Below the pieces are notes generated by a model, which saw only the letters and a list, made by a program, of their open reading frames with translations, did no database searches and was not told the origin of the DNA. A DNA stretch of 64,000 nt, from NCBI GenBank assembly GCA_030386875.1, contig CM059559.1, positions 69,020,392-69,084,391 of the forward strand, written 5' to 3'. Below are positions 12,495 to 22,820 of this stretch, piece by piece. The position numbers and the translations under genes were made by a program. The stretch's first letter is position 1; every line of letters starts with the position of its first letter. The DNA comes from Morinoia aosen. Taxonomy: Eukaryota; Arthropoda; Malacostraca; Amphipoda; Talitridae.

Positions 12495-12540
12495 TAACAA
12501 TAAATAAAATAGCAAGGATAGTCGCTTTTAAAAGATTCAT
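10021..12540 (-). CDS. PLE polyprotein: reverse transcriptase plus GIY-YIG endonuclease
   Basis: An intact 839-aa frame for a Penelope-type retroelement protein, which copies element RNA and nicks target DNA. Visible blocks, in order: SSPDKGRGVVIV (about residue 280), GVLYGLPKIHKP, FRPIFASYRTPS, the RT motif A FDVENLFTNIP, motif B DGLGMGLPLGPT, the catalytic YIDD (about 529-532), and LPFLDCTI. The C-terminus has a Cys-rich YKYCCALC lead-in followed by EYVGSTKRALHIRVAEH (about 748-764), the GIY-YIG nuclease region. The start is the ATG at 12538-12540; a longer frame begins upstream only at a TTG. The first ~16 codons lie inside the pLTR of the upstream copy, so the start codon is supplied across the copy junction. 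Length is normal for the family. Confidence 0.93.
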   Translation of the reverse strand: MNLLKATILAILFIVRLCRKQKLYVCSYLRRCYGVDSLRLYRRFENCSRKLSKVRLDVKFLETCKIYDTVPKFLRFKLYKKSLMSSHFYTTWQLKLLVNEISVKKRPLVKLTADVEALKLSLRSRFPFITSLLIMHHVNQSTLAFVTTTELTHEKKLKSLGIHSKVQPCDPSKVVFNFSSVSLSARLTYLLAFGLDYCLPVYKLDFLKYFLCFEKLAVSLKSIEPSKFSVIKNQLKTVAQKYFYNFKPYKIFSFIFSRDDIALLKKLALNKTLVVSSPDKGRGVVIVDRDKCIHSMKKIISDQTKFAVITDPITKFSTSIEDKINNFLRKLKKLGSISDELCRTLLVSGSAPGVLYGLPKIHKPDFSVDFPFRPIFASYRTPSFNLAKFLVPILTPFTGNEYTVDNSQSFVNDVVQLGNADKLFMASFDVENLFTNIPLQETIEICLHYLFAQTDSVIGLTRALFKTLLQLSVMNSFFIFDNVFYRQLDGLGMGLPLGPTFANTFMSFHEQQWLSQCPVEYKPVFYRRYIDDTFILFRDSSHSKHFLKYLNSQHPNIKFTMEVEAADSLPFLDCTITRHNGKFQSSVYRKPTFTGLGTSFYSFCNFNFKINSVKTLLCRCYNVCSNFYAFHCEMEFLRQFFHNNGFPSRLIDSAMKKFLNVKFHNRLPITTVGKKDFYFCLPCFGYQSEKLMKEILSLLAKHFTHINFRIILLNRYKINSFFHYKDKLPKALLSHVVYKYCCALCASEYVGSTKRALHIRVAEHAGRSFRTNNPLASPPHSSVRTHAEKCDLLVRLDNFQIIGTTSSQSDLRILESLFIMKDKPILNETETSFPLLIAC

Positions 12541-12595
12541 TATCAATTAGTGGTTTAATAAATAGAAGGACCTAAAATGATATATAAAATTGAAC

Positions 12596-12621
12596 GTTTC
12601 GACTACAGGAGTCATCTTCAG
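12596..12621 (-). ncRNA. Hammerhead-like ribozyme core in PLE copy 2 pLTR
   Basis: On the minus strand: CTGAAGA, one T, then a perfect 4-bp stem GACT/AGTC closing a CCTGT loop, then GAAAC. This is the better-preserved of the two copies. It lies just upstream of the start codon used by copy 1, so self-cleavage would set the 5' end of the copy 1 transcript if the motif is active. Confidence 0.55.
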
Positions 12622-12724
12622 CATTAACAAGATCTATGGAAGACAAAAAATACATTTTATTGAAAATAAGTGCAATAGTAAAAACAAATAAAAAGAAGTG
12701 GACGAAAAAGGATGGAGAACAATA

Positions 12725-14240
12725 CTAACATGCTATCAACAGAGGGAATGACGATTCAGTTTCATTTAAAATAGGTTTGTCTTTCATGATAACAAGAGAT
12801 TCTAAAATACGAAGGTCTGATTGACTAGATGTGGTTCCTATTATCTGGAAGTTGTCCAAGCGGACTAGCAGGTCGCCCTTCTCGGCATGAGTGCGTACCG
12901 AAGAGTGAGGGGGAGAGGCAAGGGGATTATTGGTTCGGAAGCTCCTTCCAGCATGCTCCGCCACACGAATATGGAGGGCCCTTTTTGTGGACCCAACATA
13001 TTCCGACGCACACAGTGCGCAACAGTATTCGTAAACGACGTGCGAAAGCAATGCTTTAGGGAGCTTATCTTTGTAGTGAAAAAAAGAATTAATTTTATAT
13101 CTGTTCAACAATATAATCCGAAAATTGATATGCGTAAAATGTTTAGCTAACAATGAAAGTATCTCTTTCATGAGTTTCTCGGATTGGTATCCAAAATAGG
13201 GCAAGCAGAAGTAAAAATCCTTCTTTCCCACAGTTGTTATAGGCAATCTGTTATGAAACTTGACATTTAAAAATTTCTTCATGGCAGAATCTATTAATCT
13301 GGATGGGAAGCCATTATTGTGAAAGAATTGCCGCAAAAATTCCATTTCACAGTGAAATGCATAAAAATTTGAACAGACATTATAACCCCTGCATAACAAT
13401 GTTTTAACACTATTGATCTTAAAGTTAAAATTACAAAAACTGTAAAAGCTGGTCCCTAGCCCAGTAAAAGTTGGCTTACGATGGACAGAGCTCTGAAATT
13501 TGCCATTGTGGCGCGTAATTGTGCAATCTAAAAACGGGAGACAATCAGCAGCTTCAACTTCCATTGTAAATTTAATATTTGGATGTTGAGAATTTAAGTA
13601 CTTCAAAAAATGCTTACTGTGTGAGCTATCGCGGAAGAAAATAAATGTGTCATCAATATAACGTCTATAGAACACAGGTTTGTACTCTACAGGGCACTGG
13701 CTCAACCATTGCTGTTCGTGGAAGGACATGAATATATTGGCAAAAGTCGGCCCTAAGGGGAGCCCCATTCCTAAACCATCTAATTGTCTGTAAAAAAACA
13801 TTGTCAAATATAAAGAAAGAATTCATAACGGAGAGCTGCAATAAAGTTTTAAACAATGCCCTATATAACCGATGACTGAATCGTTTGAGCGAATAAATAG
13901 TGCAAACAAATTTCAATTGTCTCCTGCAGCGGTATGTTAGTAAACAAGTTTTCTACGTCAAAAGAAGCCATAAAAATATTATCAGCGTTACCCAATTGAA
14001 CAACGTCATTGACAGAAGACTGCGAATTATCCACAGTATACTCGTTACTGGTGAATGGAGTTCAAATAGGAACTAAAAACTTCGCAAGGTTGAAGCTAGG
14101 GGTGCGATATGACGCAAAAATAGGCCTAAACGGAAAGTTCACATTGAAATCTGGTTTGTGGATCTTTGGTAAGCCATACGAAACCCCTGGAGCACTTCCA
14201 GACACTAGTAGCGTCCTGCAGAGTTCATCATAGATCGAAC
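12725..14240 (-). pseudogene. PLE polyprotein remnant (copy 2)
   Basis: The frame 12725-13807 encodes RT motif B (DGLGMGLPLGPT), YIDD and the GIY-YIG C-terminus, nearly identical to copy 1. An extra A in the A-run at about 13793-13799 shifts the frame just before motif B, a stop lies in the GLYGLPK region (about 14230), and the N-terminal half is absent. It is therefore not functional by itself. Confidence 0.88.
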
Positions 14241-14247
14241 CTAATTT

Positions 14248-14700
14248 TACGTAATATCGCTTACGTAATATCGCTTATCACAACTTTTTTTCCAAATGTT
14301 TCAATTTTCTACTCTACGTTTGTTAGAAATGCTTCAAGGATTCTAAACTGTGTTTAGTTTTGTTCTAGCATCAAAACTCAATGAGGAGTTCTCTTTTGAA
14401 ATTTCCCTAAAAATGTACCAAAAAACAAGTTTTACTTGAAAAAAGGGTAAAACGAAGAAAATTACACGAGTAAAAATAGTTTACTTTCAACAAATACATA
14501 TACTGGCCAAATTTCAAACGAATCGGATGAAAATAGTCAAAATCTTGAGAAGATCCCCTTAACCCTTGGAGATACTCCTAGTTATGCTGTTTTAGCAGAC
14601 ATACGTGATCCTACTTTCAGGCGGAGAATTTTGACGTTTCATACAACTACGATTCCGAGGTAGGCTAAGTTAAATTTCGCGCAAAGGAAGCGGTGAAATT
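14248..14700. other. Unassigned sequence after the PLE
   Basis: Contains the 14-bp duplication beside the PLE break. Possible very degraded Gypsy pol sequence occurs near 14560-14640, but too little is readable to call. Confidence 0.4.
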
Positions 14701-14732
14701 GTTGAAAACGTTAGGACACTAACTATACATAA

Positions 14733-14905
14733 TTCAGCTGAACGCACAATGTATCATAACTTGAGACGTAGGGATAAAAGTTTTGTTCTAGGAGACCGAG
14801 TAATGCTGAAAAATCATTTCAAAGCCAGCAAACTTGACCTTTTTTGGTTGGGTCCCGGAATTATTACCAGGATTAAAGGACATTGTGCTGAAATTAAAAT
14901 AATAT
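14733..14905 (+). pseudogene. Ty3/Gypsy integrase C-terminal fragment
   Basis: A short open stretch reads SFVLGDRVMLKNHFKAS followed by KLDLFWLGPGIITRIKG, which fits the Gypsy integrase C-terminal pattern (GD.V.L, then KL...W.GP..I). No upstream RT or RNase H could be read, and only a remnant survives. Sequence downstream could include the old 3' LTR, but the ends were not located. Confidence 0.6.
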
Positions 14906-14959
14906 AAAAATTAGCAAAAGTAACATGAATCATGTGCTACCTCAGCGTGAAACGACATG

Positions 14960-16770
14960 AAAACGTTACACTTACAACTTACACTTAAACCTTACAACTT
15001 ACAACGTTCACTTTTACGCCTTTTACTTTGCGACTCACGATGTAGAACGACTTTGCTGAGAAGTATGACTGAATTACTTCGATCAATGTAATGTGTTGAT
15101 TATGTATTAAGTATCTTCATTGTATTACTTGCATTTGCCTCAAAATACCCTCGTTTACGCTTGTGCTCATAATTTAGTTGTGCATTTATTCGCTACAAGA
15201 AAGTGTAATGTTTTTCCAAGTTCCGTAACCCTGTGTAAAGCTTAAAGTTTATGTACTTTTAATCCCAAATTCAAAAAATAAATTAAGTGCTTTAACAGGA
15301 ATTATCACGATCTGTGCGGCTTGCAAATTTTTTTCCTTAGCTCATGCCAGACGACGCTAACGTTCGATCAAATGTTAGTGCTGAATTAATAATATCGGTG
15401 AGTGAATTCCGCACTTGCGAAATGGAATTGCTGATGCTACGTTTACTTTCACGAGACGGTCAGTCTCGACACCTCACCAAAATTGAAAATTAATTTTAAT
15501 TTTGAAACTCTTGCAAAACCAACTCTTTGCAATTCATAATAGCTTGCAACCTGAGCGCAACTCTTGAAGCAACTCTTGTTTAGAAGCTACGTTTGTAAGT
15601 AGGCAACCTATGTTTAAAAATACATTCCATTGATTCGAAAAGAACTTGTATTTCATTGGTAAAAATGAAGTCCGGAATAGGGTTAAACATAACGAAAGCG
15701 TTTTTGCTAGTGTTTTCATGCATGCATTTATGTCTATATTATATTATGTGGGTCAAGCTAATCAAGACGTTGTTTTGGTTCCAATTTCAGCTTTGCGTGG
15801 GTGTGCGAGCAAGGAAGCACACCGAGTGCGGGCGAGTCACGCATTAAAAGTTACATTACGTTTGTAGTACTCCACAATTTGTCGTCTTCACGCACCGTAC
15901 TGTGCGGTGTCCGGCCCACATGGCCTGACGCCCGAGCGACTGTCAACAACAAAGACGGCCCAGACGGCAGTTAACCTCCGCGCGGTCAGTTCAAACTAAT
16001 TAGGGGTAAGTCAACTCTGAGCGAGGGAAGGATAACGTTGCTAATTATTGATGTAAATCAAGTGACTTACTGTCAGCGTGTTTGTGCGTGTGTCCCACTG
16101 ATCCCGTTTTGCGAGTATAAATATTCGCCGCTTTCTAAGATGCGCATTTGGACCGCATCCCACCCTGTAACAACATCGCTATCAGTAAACGTCACAGTTG
16201 TCCAGCGTATCACTATCCCTTGTTCCGCACTTTACTTTAAGAGTTTAATTTGGGTGTTTACCTAAAAAAGAGTGCTTACCTTTAACTGTGTTCCGTTTTT
16301 TATCATAAACATAGTTTTCTAAGCGTAGTTTAAGTGCATTTAGAGGAGTGGAATTTTATAAATTCTCAATTTCGACTCATTCAAACATTATGGACTTCGT
16401 TTAGATTTCATTACGATTAAATTTCATTACGATTATTGAAACCGATTTTTTTCCGATTTTCCTTTGTTCCTTGTTGAGGTACTTGAGCTTTAATCGCTTA
16501 GCTTTAAGTTTTGAAACCATGAGCTTCTATGGTAATTCGTCACTTGTTTCATTCCGTCGATTGTTTTTACAAATGTTTAGAAAGTTTTTCTCTTCTTTGT
16601 CGTTACGGTCCCTTTTGTTTGCGCTAAGCTTCGACGTTATGGGAAAGAAATTCATTTAACCGAGTTGATTTTTGCCGTTACGTAACTGTTATTCAGTTTT
16701 CCTTTGTTAAGGGAATCGAACGGTTTTTTCTCATAAAACTTCAAAAATTAATATAAAATACGTCAGGGCC
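14960..16770. other. Unassigned, possibly old LTR-retrotransposon sequence
   Basis: No gene recognised. A stretch near 15780-15840 (TTTCAGCTTTGCGTG, then GTGTGCGAG) resembles one near 38310-38340 inside the LTR-like insertion at 37529-40071, which suggests related LTR-element leader sequence. Two or three short frames have no family features. Confidence 0.35.
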
Positions 16771-17520
16771 GAAATAAGCTTGGAGGTTTCACAACATGTT
16801 TAGAATATTCGAATGGATATTCAGAGTCCTAATATTTTTTGAAATTTACCCATACCCCAATATATTTCCCTCAAAGGGAAATTTCTAAAAAAAACTTATT
16901 TCTCAGCCAATATTGTACATAGAGACGATTAGTTTTTTGTTCGATTCACAATGAACTGGTCCACAAAATTGAGATCCAGTTTTTTAATATCGCTCCAAAA
17001 AGAAAAAACGAAAACAAAATTCTTTGTTTTTCTTTACATGGCAATAGAAAATTTTCTATTAAACTTATCAAAAAACTACTACTCAGATTTTTAGTACTCA
17101 CCTTGATTTTCACGATTCTGGAAAGATTTTCTTCATAAGTGAAAAGCTGTAGGAGAAATTGAGCCGCAGAGCCGGAAAAAAACTTGTTATGAGGAAGTAG
17201 CGTTCCATTTTTCCAATTAATTCTCCCACAGTTTTTTACTTATGGAGGAGATTTTTTTGTATCGCAAAGATCAAGGTGAGTTCTATAAACCTGCGTATTT
17301 GTTTTTTGATAAGTTAATGAGTAATTTTGTTATTGCCATGTCAAGTAATAAATAAAAGTAAATCTATTTGGTTTAAAAAATTCAAACACTTCTTAATATT
17401 TTTTAAAAGTGATATCAACAACTGGATCTCAATTTTGTATAATAGATCAGTTCATTGTGAATTGAACAAAGAAAATAATCGTCTCTATGTACAATTTGGC
17501 TGAGAAATAAAATTTTTGTT
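16771..17520. repeat. Foldback repeat, relative of the 52-kb element
   Basis: Sequence near 16905-17060 (TACATAGAGACGATTAGTT, GATTCACAATGAACTGG) returns in reverse complement near 17390-17510, giving a foldback centred near 17195. The left part (TTTCACAACATG, GACGATTAGTTTTTTGTTCG) is also found at 52370-52560, so both loci carry the same repeat family. No coding sequence. Confidence 0.7.
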
Positions 17521-17954
17521 ACCCAGCTATATGTGTTCTACCACATCAATTAGTTTTGCTTTGATTATCGGTGTTTGATCTTCAAAAAATGTCTTATGAT
17601 TTTTTTTGACGTTTTAGCGCTTTTTGGTACTTTCCTATACTTCTCTTGGTGGGGGTGGTATGTGTGTGCGTACATATGCCCCCTTCACCCCATGCACCTC
17701 AGATCACTAATAAGCGCGCGGCCCTTCAGGCATAGGCGCTAATCGGTCCGCGTCTCTGTACTTGCATCAGCACTGTCCGCCCCCGCTCGTAACAAGTAAA
17801 CGTAAACCAAGAAGAACTACCGTCACTTAACCCTCCAAGCAGTCTGCCTCCTAGATTCACGTCTGGGCGTGATAATATAGGGAAACTTGATATTCTTAGT
17901 ATTTACCACATAATTGAAACCATTCGGATATTACTTCAGACATATTAATTTGTG

Positions 17955-19637
17955 TATAGTTTTAGCGGGGAACTTTAATGCCCTTCATCAGATATAACTA
18001 ATACCACTGGTAGTAACTTCATCTCTTCCCTCTTAAAGGATAATGACTCGGTTTTGCTTCCCCCTTTATCATTACCTACTTATTATCATGTCCAGAGAAA
18101 AATTTACTCAACCTTTGATTTGTGTTTTGTTTCATTAGACCTACAGGCAATGTTTCACAAATGCTTGAAGACTGAGATCATTTGTGACCATACACATGTC
18201 CAGCTGTCTGTTAACTTTGCTTCTGATGTAGTCTGTCTATTAACTTTGTTCCTTGTGAGTGAGTAAACGGTGCACTGCAAGAAAACATTTTCGTAAGCAT
18301 CTCACTTCCAGTAATGCAGTTGTTTTGACAGGAATTGAGACAATGGTTAAGAGAATCACTAAGAAAGCAAAAACGATTCATAACAAAAGTTTTGTGCTTC
18401 ACTTACTGTTGCACACCAACTGACATCGTATGGAACGAGATTGGATCATTGCCAGACGAAAGGAATAGGTTCAGATCAGAACCTATTATACTTGATAACA
18501 TGTTGATAACTAATCCTCATGAGAAAGCAGAAGCTATAGCAAATAGGTATACTAAACTTCTCTCTTGCTGTACTTCAACTGGGAGAGTTGTTAGCTTTCC
18601 TTTGTCACAAGCACTAGCTCTAAGCAGTGATGAAATGTTAAATTTGTGGGTTATGTTGTCTGTTTATACAAACGTGGGTCATGTTTCAACAGTCTGTTTT
18701 CGTTAGCTGAACTTCAGTGCGCTCTTAAAAATATCAGTAACACAGCTCTTGGTCATGGCATGGTCCACAACCTAATGCTGAAGAATTGAACCTTCGATAT
18801 CAGACTTGACTGTTAAAACAATAAATTTGAGCTTTCTCAGGTCACTCATTCCACCTAGCTGGAAACATGTCATTGTCTCATTTCACAAACCAAGTAGCCG
18901 TAATCAGACTCCTTAGCTCACAGGCCTATCTTTCTCTTGCCATGTATTGCCAAGTTGCCAGACAAAATGATAAGTAGCAGACTGTATCACATCTTGGAGA
19001 TATCAGATTCAATTAGTCCTTCCAAGGGAGGATTCAGATGGGGGCTAAATACTCTAGTCTAGACCAAGCTACTAGGTTAGAAATGAGCATCCGACAGGCC
19101 ATAGGTAATGTGACATTTTATACAACCATTTTCGATATTTAAGCAGTGCGTATAATTGTGTTTCGCACAATGGTATTCCTTACAAACTCAGTCGGTGTGG
19201 GATTAAAGGAAAGATACTATGTTAGATAAAAGAGTTTTGAGTGATCGAAAATTCAAGTTATTCTTAGAGGGAAGTTTCTCACCAGAGAAACTAAACATTT
19301 CAGCGGTACCACAATGATCCCTACTAACCCCAGTATCCTTCAACATAATATCTGACCTCCCAGGCGTAAGAGGTGTCACCCTCTTCAAACGAGGGGAGAA
19401 TCTACGCCTTATATCTAGACTTGCGCACGAGCAGGTTGCAGTTTTTTTTTAGCAGACTATGACTTAAGGTTTTCATTTGAACCACTCTATGACCAATGCA
19501 ATGATATTCTCAAAGATAAGTTCATTGCTGAGTAATATTCCTATTGAATTTGTCTCAACCTACAGATACGCGGTCACTACCTTTGTTTCTCTAGGTCTTA
19601 CATGGGAGAGCCACATCCAGCGTCTCAAAGAATTGTT
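17955..19637 (+). pseudogene. Decayed LINE (endonuclease and RT), I/R1/Jockey-like
   Basis: Fragments in several frames follow the order of a LINE ORF2. Near 17965 there is AGNFNALH, the apurinic endonuclease GDFNAHH block. Near 18110-18200 there is STFDLCFVS and later DHTHVQL, the endonuclease C-terminus. The frame 18335-18706 contains NPHEKAEAIANRYTKLL, the inter-domain linker. RT pieces follow: PPSWKHVIVSFHKPSS (about 18855), SFNIISDLPGVRG (about 19340) and a post-RT block LGLTWESHIQRL (about 19590). Stops and frameshifts throughout. It ends where a minus-strand PLE begins. Confidence 0.78.
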
Positions 19638-20134
19638 TTGGTCATTGACGGAATTTAGCTGGGTTTTCGATGAGCGTATTTAGTTTCTTGTCGTAGCTTT
19701 CTTTATCCCATATAACGGTGCCACCTCCTTTGTCAGGCCTTTTGATGACTATTGTTTTGTTGTCCTTCAGTTGTGACAATGCTTTCTGTTCATTGGTAGA
19801 TATTGTTTGCTTCCTGACTGGTCGTTTGTGACGAATGCACAAGTATTTAAGTAAAGTTTTCAAATTTTCCTTGTCTATTATGGATAGGTGCTTTCTGTCT
19901 CTTCGTTCCAATATGCTCATATAGAACTTTCAATCAAAATTTTCTGATCCAACACACTGTATTTTTGTTCACTGAAAAATTCAAGCCTATTTGAAGCCGG
20001 AGATCTCACTTTCTGCGAGACCATGATGCGAGAGCTTAAAAATATTGTGGGTGTCTTCAGGAAGTGAAAATCATTGCTATAAAGAGATTTCAGTTTTTCA
20101 CGTGCTGATGCAGGATGTCTGACTGGCATTGTTT
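19638..20134 (-). pseudogene. Older PLE, N-terminal part (minus strand)
   Basis: Minus-strand frames 19917-20129 and 19642-19920 encode the start of a PLE protein; the second contains TIVIKRPDKGGGTVIWD, the DKGGG block before the RT. The plus-strand PLE at 34.6-35.4 kb is homologous. The element is cut at its 3' side near 19638-19645 against the LINE, and its 5' part was separated by the BEL insertion; it resumes at 27857. It is degenerate, with a stop between the two frames. Confidence 0.82.
20131..20134. repeat. BEL target-site duplication (left)
   Basis: GTTT directly before the left LTR, matching GTTT at 27857-27860. The empty site in the homologous PLE reads GGCATTGTTTCAC with a single GTTT. 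Confidence 0.92.
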
Positions 20135-20678
20135 TGTTGCAAATCCAGCCTGCTCCCCTTTTTACGTCCCATACAAGTTAATCAATATCTTGTATTATCA
20201 GGGACTAGGTCATAATTAACCCTTAATTGACCTAAAAGCCTAAATATTAATTAAATATGACAAGCAGGCAATAATGGATTGCTTCCCCTTCCTGGCAACA
20301 AATGCTTATGTCGAACATCCTTAATGTGTTCGTTTATTCTTGGGAGCTGAATCTGAAGCCACAGCTGCGGATTCGGAGCGCCCTTGACGTCGAAGCCTTC
20401 GCGGGCTGACACGTCAGAAGAAGATCACCTACGGAGTCGGAAGCACGTGCCTTTGTGCGTTACGACATCTAAACCGGCCCTGCTTTCGGGCAGCTAAGAG
20501 CCCGGATAGCCGGCTATCATTGTGGAAGTGTTCCCTGGACAACTTTTCTTCGAAGTTCAGGTGAGCAATCCTTACTTATTGTCTTTGCTTGTCATGTTCT
20601 TATTTATCATGTTGCAGAAGAGACTATGTTAATGCCAGGTAAATCTGGAAGTTGGCGCTTTAGCCGGTAGGAGCGACA
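20135..20678 (+). repeat. BEL 5' LTR (544 bp)
   Basis: Starts TGTTGCAAATCC and ends GGAGCGACA. Paired with 27317-27856. By eye it differs at about five positions and has an extra AGA and an extra G. It should contain promoter, transcription start and polyadenylation signals, but no clear TATA box was picked out. Confidence 0.95.
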
Positions 20679-21523
20679 TAGTTCTTTTTTTCGAAGAAAA
20701 GTTATTTATAATTCTGAATCTTCGAAACTTTTTGAGGAAAGTGATTTAATCTTCGAATGCTTTATTGGAAGAAAGTGATCTAATCTTCAAATCTTTTGTT
20801 CTAAGAAATTCAATTCATTATTCATTAGTCCCTTATACGAGGAATTTCTCAAATTATAAAATTCTTCATTTCATTTGAAAGTTAAAAAATGTAACTTCTT
20901 ATGAAAAGCAGTTCTGACGTACGCAATTCATTCGTCAGCTGCTAAGCAAGGCTGGAGTTGCTTCAGGGAAAATCCTGGTGACTATATCTTTTTGTTTCTT
21001 CTTTCTCCAGTGTAAATAACTGTTTTTCATTTTAAAACTTAAAATAAATTTAATAAATTTTCCGTAATTTGGAAAATCTCGCTGGTTGCCGAGCTTTCCG
21101 GGCTTGAAGCCGGGGTGGCTCTCTTCTCAATTAGATTAAGGTGCATTTTTCGTGTTGTTTTTGTGTAAGGTACTATTGTTTGTATTGCTAGCTCCCTGTG
21201 CTTTTGGGGGCTAGTCTATTGTTTACCTTGCACTTTTGTGTATTAGTATGTAAGTGAAAAAATTAAACATAATTTTGAAGCAAAAATTTAAAATAAAAAT
21301 TTTTGTGAAAGATCTAAATTGTTTAAACGTTCTAATGTGACCAAACTTAAATTGGTGGGGAAGTAACTTTTTGTGTGTATTCTGTGTGTCATTGTATTTT
21401 TTCTATCTATATAACCTAAGGATGTAACCTAACCTGTCCACTTAAAAAAAGTGTAGACCTTTATTAGCTGAACTTAATTCTAATAAGACTATAAACTATT
21501 TACTTATTACTTTTTTTGCAAAC
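20679..21523 (+). other. BEL untranslated leader
   Basis: 845 bp between the LTR and the gag ATG, very AT-rich and without a long frame. No standard primer-binding site starting TGG follows the LTR (the next bases are TAGTTCTTTTTTTCG), so the tRNA primer was not identified. Confidence 0.7.
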
Positions 21524-22792
21524 ATGACCGAAACTTTTAACGCCTCAGCCCTTAGCATGAAAATGCGGGGAGTAAAATGTAGTATTACCGCTTTACGCAA
21601 GAAAGTGCTAGCTCCTGGCTGTGCACCTTCTCTCCTAAGGGAGGCCGTTCCTCAATTGAGTGGCCTTCTAAAGGATTTTCGCCGTCTCTCCTCTATTCTA
21701 CCTTCTGACCTTGAGGAAATTTCTGAAGAGGAGTTAGTTAGACGAGCAGAATACGAGATCCAAATAGTTGAATTAATCGCTGAACTAAAAAATACAGTTT
21801 TCCCGGCACCGGTGTCAAACTCTAATGATACCGCGCCTCCTTCTGAGGCTAGTAAGGTTTCTGTTGCGGATGTGCCTTTAAATGTTTTTAGAGCTCCTCA
21901 ACTAACTTTGAGAAAGTTCAGTGACAATGAACACTGTGCTTTTTCTTTTCTCCATTTTCAGGAATCTTTTCTTAATGCTCTTCAAGCTTATCCTAATATG
22001 AGCGAGGGACAGAAATTTATATTCTTAAAAAATCAGTTACAGGGAAGAGCCCTTAGTCTTGTTGAGGGACTTCCCAATGAAAATTGTTTCCAAGCTGCTT
22101 GGGCTTTACTCAAGCAGGAATTTTTGAACGCTGATAAGCTCGTTTCGCTTGCACTGGACGAATTAATAAATTCTCCCAGTGTCCTTAGCTTTGTAGAAAT
22201 AGGGACTTTTCTTTCTAAAGTTAAGTTTCGTCTACTTGAGCTCTCTGAGCTTGGAGTAGATTTCCGTAGCGAGAAATCAGGCAATCTCTTGTTTTCTGCT
22301 ATAATTAAAACCAAGCTTCCAGATTTTTTCTTGTTAGAACTGCTTCGTTATTGTAAAGCTAGTTTCTTCTCTCTAGAGATGTTTGAGAACGCGCATCATG
22401 TTCTATCTCTTTTAGAGACTAAATCTAAACCCAAGAAATTGCTCTCCCTTCGCAATGATAGGGTGGAGGAGAAGACTCGAGCTGAAACTAAGTTTAAATC
22501 TTCTCCTGTGTCTTCTAATCTTCCTAATGTAAAAGTGTGCCGGTTTTGTAAGCAGACCGGTCACACGTCCTTTTCTTGCCGTAAATTTGATACTCACGAA
22601 AATCGCGTGAAGCAAGTAGGCGAATTGCAGTTGTGTTCCGTATGTCTTAGTCACAATCACGTGGCTAAGTCTTGCCCTGCAAAAAGCAGAGGCTTGCCTT
22701 TCAATTGTTCGCTTTGCAAGGCTAATACTCACGTTAGCCCGTTATGTCCTAAGTTCGTAAGTTTTTCCTCTCTTGCCGCTTCTTCTTCCTGA
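21524..22792 (+). CDS. gag: BEL/Pao Gag protein
   Basis: A 422-aa capsid/nucleocapsid protein. The N-terminal ~90 residues are helix-prone and charged; the middle (about 125-300) is the capsid-like region typical of BEL gags (LRKFSDNEHCAFSFLHFQES, then GRALSLVEGL). The C-terminus has three CX2CX4HX4C zinc knuckles starting at about residues 339 (CRFCKQTGHTSFSC), 371 (CSVCLSHNHVAKSC) and 395 (CSLCKANTHVSPLC), which bind genomic RNA. The ATG at 21524 lies in a clean context after an AT-rich leader. The frame ends in UGA-CGG and pol continues in the same frame, so the protein is likely made both alone and as a Gag-Pol readthrough product. Confidence 0.94.
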   Translation: MTETFNASALSMKMRGVKCSITALRKKVLAPGCAPSLLREAVPQLSGLLKDFRRLSSILPSDLEEISEEELVRRAEYEIQIVELIAELKNTVFPAPVSNSNDTAPPSEASKVSVADVPLNVFRAPQLTLRKFSDNEHCAFSFLHFQESFLNALQAYPNMSEGQKFIFLKNQLQGRALSLVEGLPNENCFQAAWALLKQEFLNADKLVSLALDELINSPSVLSFVEIGTFLSKVKFRLLELSELGVDFRSEKSGNLLFSAIIKTKLPDFFLLELLRYCKASFFSLEMFENAHHVLSLLETKSKPKKLLSLRNDRVEEKTRAETKFKSSPVSSNLPNVKVCRFCKQTGHTSFSCRKFDTHENRVKQVGELQLCSVCLSHNHVAKSCPAKSRGLPFNCSLCKANTHVSPLCPKFVSFSSLAASSS

Positions 22793-22820
22793 CGGTTAAA
22801 GGCACGTTTTCGAATGTGCC
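22790..22820 (+). promoter_or_regulatory. Predicted stop-codon readthrough cassette between gag and pol
   Basis: The gag stop is UGA followed by CGG, a known leaky context. Eight bases later (22801-22820) lies a perfect hairpin: GGCACGTT, loop TTCG, AATGTGCC, 8 bp including one G-U pair. The frame stays open from the stop into pol (seven codons to the pol ATG at 22814, which is itself in the 3' arm). UGA-CGG plus an 8-nt spacer plus a 3' stem-loop is the layout of viral readthrough signals of the UGA-CGG/CUA type. Activity is inferred. Confidence 0.72.

Larger units (their letters stand above)
12495..14247 (-). mobile_element. Penelope-like element, copy 2 (5'-truncated)
   Basis: Nearly identical to copy 1 over its length, but it lacks the 5' half: homology stops at about 14247, within the part encoding the GVLYGLPKIHKP region. 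A 14-bp direct duplication (ACGTAATATCGCTT twice, 14248-14276) follows the break. The copy carries the pLTR and the 3' two-thirds of the ORF. Confidence 0.9.

Noticed and set aside
16935..16960. tRNA B-box-like GTTCGATTC (also near 52520)
   Set aside because: No A box, acceptor stem or cloverleaf around it; it belongs to a foldback repeat.
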